Assembly: GCA_030647105.1 (NCBI GenBank)
Contig: JAUSJW010000003.1
Location: 1 to 39,678, forward strand
Length of the DNA stretch: 39,678 nucleotides
Reading direction: 5' to 3'
DNA from: Nanobdellota archaeon
GTDB lineage: Archaea > Nanobdellota > Nanobdellia > Woesearchaeales > WJIZ01
The notes under the pieces are model-generated. The model did no database searches, was not told the origin of the DNA, and saw nothing but the letters and a program-made list of their open reading frames with translations. Of the stretch, positions 35,025 through 39,678 are shown piece after piece (positions within the stretch are counted from its first letter, which is position 1; the number at the start of each line of letters is the position of its first letter). The position numbers were made by a program, and so were the translations under genes.

Positions 35025-36251
35025 TCATTTGATGAACCTCAGCGCGTCAACGGGGTTTTTCCTGGCCGCTTTCATCGCGGGAAAGATTCCGGCGAATAAT
35101 CCGAGGCTAAAGGAGAATAGCAGCGCTCCGAAGATAAGGCCGAGGCTCACCTGCGCCTGAATCAGTTCGGAGCCAAGGAAAATCCCGCCGAGGAACGCGA
35201 GGCCATAAGCTAGTCCAAGCCCCAGCAGCACGCCGACAACTCCCCCCAATAGGCCCAGCAATCCCGATTCGATGAAGAAGAGGATGAAAATCATGCTGTT
35301 CTTCGCGCCAACGGCCTTCATGATGCCAATCTCTTTCGTCCGCTCGAGAACTGCTGTGTACATCGTGTTCAAAATCCCGATTCCGCCGACCACAATCGAG
35401 ATGCTCGCGATGATATAGACGAAAAGCTGCACCGCGAAGAGCGTGCTGTTCAGCGTGTCGAGCGTTTGCTGCGGCGAGCTCACTTCGAAATCCTCCTCGC
35501 CCTTGTCCACGCCCCGCTCCTTGCGCAGCAGGGTCTCGAGGTTCTCTTTCACAGTTTCGACGTTCTTGACGTCGCCAACCTTCACGGCAATCAGGTTCAC
35601 GGTCTCATCGCCCTGCCGGAAGAGGTCTTTGAGCTCCCCTTCGTTGATGGCGACTGAGCCGTCGAAAATGAAGCTGCCTTTCTTTTTGAGAATCCCGACG
35701 ACATCAAAATCATGCCCCTGGAACGAGAAGGCGTCGCCGACGCGCATTGCCCTGCCAAACATCTCCTTCTCAGCGAAGTCCGCTCCCACGACCACCTTGC
35801 CGCGGTCGCCGTCCTTGAGCGCCCGCCCTTGTTCGACTTCGAGGTTGAGCATGCGCTCGAACGTTTTCCTGTCCTGCCCTTCGGGGACGCTGTAGGCCAT
35901 CCCGATGCTCTGCCGGTCGTTGAACTCGAACGTTCCCGATTCCAGATAGCGATTGAAGGCTGCCTCAACTCCAGAAATACGCGCCACCTTGTCTACCAGC
36001 TTGTCGGTGAGGGGCGTCACGACAGCGGTCCCTGGAGGCCCCGCGAAATTGAGGCCGGAAGCCTGGACGCTTAAGACATCGGGGCCGAGGAATCCGAATT
36101 GACCGCTAATCGCCGTGCGCAATCCCTCGCCCAGGCCGATAAGCGAGACGACGGTCGCGATGCCGATGAAAATCCCAATCATCGTCAGGTACGTTCGCGT
36201 CTTTCTTTTCGTCAGGCTGTTCGAGGCGAGCTTGAGATAGTCAAGCAGCAT
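35025..36251 (-). CDS. MacB/FtsX-type ABC transporter permease 2
   Basis: MLLDYLKLASNSLTKRKTRTYLTMIGIFIGIATVVSL, MYTAVLERTKEIGIMKAVGA. Start reset to 36251. Confidence 0.93.
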   Translation of the reverse strand: MLLDYLKLASNSLTKRKTRTYLTMIGIFIGIATVVSLIGLGEGLRTAISGQFGFLGPDVLSVQASGLNFAGPPGTAVVTPLTDKLVDKVARISGVEAAFNRYLESGTFEFNDRQSIGMAYSVPEGQDRKTFERMLNLEVEQGRALKDGDRGKVVVGADFAEKEMFGRAMRVGDAFSFQGHDFDVVGILKKKGSFIFDGSVAINEGELKDLFRQGDETVNLIAVKVGDVKNVETVKENLETLLRKERGVDKGEEDFEVSSPQQTLDTLNSTLFAVQLFVYIIASISIVVGGIGILNTMYTAVLERTKEIGIMKAVGAKNSMIFILFFIESGLLGLLGGVVGVLLGLGLAYGLAFLGGIFLGSELIQAQVSLGLIFGALLFSFSLGLFAGIFPAMKAARKNPVDALRFIK

Positions 36252-37482
36252 GATGCTTCTTCTTCCTCTTGCGGTGGATGTAGAACGCCACGCCTGCGCC
36301 GATGATGAGGATGACAATAAGTACACCCACCCACGCGCTGCCTCCCTGGCGCTTGGTATCGGTTCGCGCGCTTAGAACCACGTCGCGCTCATAGAGCTTC
36401 CCGTTGGCGTCGCGGTACTCAGCGTGCAGGGGCAGGTCGATGGTTCCATCTTTCCCGTCGGTGACAAGAATCGGGAACTCTGCGGTCTCGTAGTCGTCCG
36501 AGTCCAGTTCGCCGATGTAGACCTCTTTGTTTCCGAGCAGGTCAAACTCCTGCGTCTCCTTCAGGGTAACAGTCAGGAACTTGACGTCGCTAAAGCCCTT
36601 GTTCACGAACTTGAAGGCTATCGTCCCCTCGGCTCCCCGTTTGGCGGTCGAGCTGTCAATGCTGATACTGACATCCGGCGCGGCGTCCACGACCAACCCC
36701 ACAATCCCTATTCGGGTGGAATTCTTTCCAGAGGTATCCGCGTAGCCGAGCGTGAATGGCACCTTGTAAGCTTGGGAAGCGGCGTCCGCGTCCGTGAAGA
36801 GGTCGAAGGAGAGCGTCGCGCTCTTGCCCGCGTCGATGCGGTTCAGCGTTTTTTCGTTGCTCGAGCCGATAGGAGTGAACGGCAAAGTCTTTTCCGTGAA
36901 CCCTGTCGTGCTCGTATACACTTTATAGAGCTCGAGGTTGAGTTTCACGTCTGTAATCGCCGACCCGGCGAAATTGTCGATGGTGAACACAACCTTGCTT
37001 GTGCTTCCAGGAGCCAGCGGGGAAGGGGAGGCGGATATTTTGCTGATGCCAACAGCGGCCTGTCGAGAGCGCACGGTCAGAGGATAATCGCCTTCCTTCA
37101 CCCAGGGGCCGTTCGCGAAGCGATACCAGAGCTCAATTTCATTTTCACCGGGCGCCGCGCTGGCGTCCACAAGAAGCGTGAACTTCACGCGCACTCCTAA
37201 ATCCGCGGTCTGCCGGGAAGCGAGCGTGCCGATGCGCTTCGCGCCTTGGCTTGCGTCGTACAGCGTGAAGGGGTATTTGGGCACGACCTTCACTTCCATG
37301 TCGCGGGCGGGCTCCCCGCCGTCGTTCTCGACGCGGAACTGCACGTCCACCGTATCTCCAGGCGCGGCGGGGTCTGGCTCCTGATTGATGAGTGTTGCGT
37401 TGATGTCGGGGCTGCTGATGATCGCGGCTTGCGCCGTGACTGCCATAAGCAGTATCAGTACTACTATTCCAAATGGTTTCAT
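36241..37482 (-). CDS. Secreted/anchored protein with CARDB/NEW3-like repeats and a C-terminal TM segment
   Basis: Signal peptide MKPFGIVVLILLMAVTAQAA, repeated beta-rich segments (PAAPGDTVDVQFRVENDGGEPARDMEVKV), C-terminal GVLIVILIIGAGVAFYIHRKRKKK. Confidence 0.85.
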   Translation of the reverse strand: MKPFGIVVLILLMAVTAQAAIISSPDINATLINQEPDPAAPGDTVDVQFRVENDGGEPARDMEVKVVPKYPFTLYDASQGAKRIGTLASRQTADLGVRVKFTLLVDASAAPGENEIELWYRFANGPWVKEGDYPLTVRSRQAAVGISKISASPSPLAPGSTSKVVFTIDNFAGSAITDVKLNLELYKVYTSTTGFTEKTLPFTPIGSSNEKTLNRIDAGKSATLSFDLFTDADAASQAYKVPFTLGYADTSGKNSTRIGIVGLVVDAAPDVSISIDSSTAKRGAEGTIAFKFVNKGFSDVKFLTVTLKETQEFDLLGNKEVYIGELDSDDYETAEFPILVTDGKDGTIDLPLHAEYRDANGKLYERDVVLSARTDTKRQGGSAWVGVLIVILIIGAGVAFYIHRKRKKKHHAA

Positions 37483-38165
37483 CGTTTTTCCCTCTTAAGG
37501 ACTTGTCCGTCTTTCAGGAACTCGATGCGGTCCGCGTTTCGGGCGGTGGCCTCATCGTGCGTCACTAGGATAATCGTTCTTCCCTCTTTCTCGTGCAATT
37601 TGCGCAAAAAATCCATCACCGTGTGCCCCGTTTTCGAATCCAGATTGCCCGTCGGCTCGTCAGCGAGGATGACTTCGGGGTCGTTCGCCAGGCTCCGCGC
37701 GATAGCGACGCGCTGCTGCTGCCCGCCGGAAAGCTCCGTCGGCTTGTGGTGCATCCGCTCTCCCAATTCGACAAGCTCGAGGAGCTGCCTTGCTTTCGCG
37801 AGCCTCTTCTCTTTTGGGATGTTCTGGAACACCATGGGCAGAGCCACGTTCTCCAGCGCCGTCAGCGTGTTGATGAGGTTGAACTGCTGAAAGATGAATC
37901 CGATTTTCTTGCCGCGGATGCGCGCGAGCTGGCTTTCCGACATCAGCGCGATGTCCTTTCCTTCGAGAAAAATGTGTCCGCGTGTGGGAACGTCAAGGCA
38001 GCCAATCATGTTCATCGCCGTGCTCTTGCCGCTTCCGGAAGGCCCCATGATGGCGACGAATTCGCCCTGCCCAACCTTGAAATCAAGCCCTTTGAGCGCA
38101 GGCACTTCAACGTCTCCCATCTTGTAAATCTTCCAGACATCGGCAAGCTCAAGGATGGTTTTCAT
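37479..38165 (-). CDS. ABC transporter ATPase (LolD/MacB type)
   Basis: GPSGSGKST Walker A, LSGGQQQRVAIARSL, ILADEPTGNLD. Confidence 0.96.
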   Translation of the reverse strand: MKTILELADVWKIYKMGDVEVPALKGLDFKVGQGEFVAIMGPSGSGKSTAMNMIGCLDVPTRGHIFLEGKDIALMSESQLARIRGKKIGFIFQQFNLINTLTALENVALPMVFQNIPKEKRLAKARQLLELVELGERMHHKPTELSGGQQQRVAIARSLANDPEVILADEPTGNLDSKTGHTVMDFLRKLHEKEGRTIILVTHDEATARNADRIEFLKDGQVLKREKR

Positions 38166-38281
38166 GACTGGTAATGGGTTCCCCCCACCCTTAAATACCT
38201 TGCTCTCGATTTAAGCTTTTCGCCAGCGGGAACAAGGAAAAAAATCAAGAGAAAAAAGAAGAAAAATTCTAAAAAAAGCGT

Positions 38282-39676
38282 TTACGAGGAGCCGCTGGCG
38301 AACAGCTTCGCGAACCAGTTCATCACTTTTTGCAGGAAGCCCTGGCTGACGCATTGGCTGTTGACGCACAGGTTGCTGCCACATTCGTAGCTGTTCTGGC
38401 AGCTCGCGTCGCCCTCCTTCTGCGCGCTCATGCCGTTGAAGGCGTCGCAGTAGCGCTTCTCACCGTTCGCGATGCGCGTGCCGATGGGCAGGCATCTGCC
38501 GTCGACAAAGCACCCGTCGCAGGTCGCCTTGATTTGCGCTTCATCAGTCTCCTTGACACAAATCCATGCGTTGCCTCCCTCAGGCAAGTCGTATCCGGTG
38601 AACTGTAAATCCAGTCCCGCTACCGTTTGCCGCTTGCCAAGCGAAAGCTCGGCGCTTTCCCTGCCGCCGGTTCCTGAAACAACAACCTTGATACCATCGT
38701 CTTCAAAATCATCGACCGTGAGGCCATAGGTCCCTTGAATCACGGCGCCGGGAATCTCAAGTTGTCCGGTAACGGTTCTGCTCTCTCCTTCCTTCCAAGG
38801 CCGCATGCCGTCGCACCAGTTGGGGCGCTCGGGAGTCTGGGGGGGCATGATTTTTATGGGGGGAGTTCTGCCACTTCCAGTATCGGAATCCCTGCACAAT
38901 CCATCATACGCAACTTTTACCCCGCCGTCTCTCGAAGCGACACAGGCGTTGCAGTAGCTCTTCTCGTCAGTCCCACAAACGCCAGGGCAATCAGCGGTGC
39001 AAATTGTCCTTTGATCGCATGCGCCTTTGCTGACCGTTCTGATTCCCGCCGCTTTAGCCATGCATGCGTTCGAATAGGTCTTGCCGTCAGACCCGCAGAC
39101 CGGATCGTAATCTGTGGTGCAGACGATGCTGGGGTTGGGGGTCGGGGCTTCCTTGCCTTGGGCGCGCTTGATGGCGTCAATGAAGACGTTCAGTTGCACA
39201 GCTCCGCTGACCTTCTCGCCGTTGATGAAGAAGGCGGGCGTTCCGTCCACGCCAGCTTTCTGGCCCTTGCGAATGTCCGCGTCTACGGTCGCGGCAGTGC
39301 TGCTGTCTGAGATGCAGGACTGGAATTTCTGGGTATCAAGTCCAGCATCTTTCGCGTAATCAAGCAAGTCCTCATCAGAAAGCTCATCCTGGTTCTCGAA
39401 GAGCCGGTCCGCGTACTTGTGGAGTCGGCCCTGCTGTTCCGCGCACTCGGATGCGATGGCCGCTGCCCTCGCCCGCGGATGTATCTCTGACAGGGGGAAG
39501 TGAATCATATTGAAGCTTACTAGGCCTGTGTCCAGATACTTTTCCTTCACCGTAGGATACACATCTTCATACCAGCGAGCGCAGTAGGGGCACTCGAAGT
39601 CGACAAACATGTCTATGGTCACGAAACTCACGGGCGTCGTGGACACTTCTTTTCGGCACTCGCCGTCGCGGCACAC
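38282..39676 (-). CDS. DsbA-like thiol oxidoreductase domain fused to two Kazal-like repeats; runs off the right edge
   Basis: FVDFECPYCARWYEDVYP (CPYC), GTPAFFINGEKVSGA; CTTDYDPVCGSDGKTYSNACMAKAAGIRTVSKGAC and CTADCPGVCGTDEKSYCNACVASRDGGVKVAYDGLC. Confidence 0.85.
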   Translation of the reverse strand: MCRDGECRKEVSTTPVSFVTIDMFVDFECPYCARWYEDVYPTVKEKYLDTGLVSFNMIHFPLSEIHPRARAAAIASECAEQQGRLHKYADRLFENQDELSDEDLLDYAKDAGLDTQKFQSCISDSSTAATVDADIRKGQKAGVDGTPAFFINGEKVSGAVQLNVFIDAIKRAQGKEAPTPNPSIVCTTDYDPVCGSDGKTYSNACMAKAAGIRTVSKGACDQRTICTADCPGVCGTDEKSYCNACVASRDGGVKVAYDGLCRDSDTGSGRTPPIKIMPPQTPERPNWCDGMRPWKEGESRTVTGQLEIPGAVIQGTYGLTVDDFEDDGIKVVVSGTGGRESAELSLGKRQTVAGLDLQFTGYDLPEGGNAWICVKETDEAQIKATCDGCFVDGRCLPIGTRIANGEKRYCDAFNGMSAQKEGDASCQNSYECGSNLCVNSQCVSQGFLQKVMNWFAKLFASGSS

Positions 39677-39678
39677 CA

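Noticed and set aside
1-39678. Intact transposon, prophage or integrase
   Set aside because: No transposase, recombinase or phage structural gene seen in any frame.

Overview
Archaeal chromosomal segment, about 39.7 kb, gene-dense, with TATA-box promoters and GGTG-type Shine-Dalgarno sites. The core is ordinary archaeal housekeeping: DnaG primase, kbl plus a TDH-like epimerase, RIO1 kinase, KH/Pno1 protein, topoisomerase VI B and A, TrmI-like methyltransferase, GlmS, ABCE1, an nrdR-nrdA-nrdB operon, an IMPDH-family protein, an M1 peptidase, and a MacB-like ABC cluster beside a DsbA-like protein carrying Kazal-like repeats. The items most worth a second look are: (1) a degenerate homologue of bacterial-type S-adenosylmethionine synthetase (MetK) with several catalytic positions changed, sharing an 18/19-identical promoter element at identical spacing with the orphan gene upstream; (2) tRNA-Arg(UCU) with a 21-nt intron at the non-canonical position 28/29, with an almost canonical bulge-helix-bulge; (3) two unexplained structured intergenic regions, one a three-helix RNA between ABCE1 and a membrane protein and one a 97-nt structure in the dnaG leader followed by a T6 tract; (4) a class Ic-like NrdB (Tyr to Phe, Asp to Glu) in an operon headed by NrdR, with two candidate NrdR boxes exactly 31 bp apart; (5) two tandem-duplicated orphan families, one of two genes and one of three. 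No CRISPR array, rRNA or intact transposase was seen. All homology calls are from reading the sequences; no search was run.
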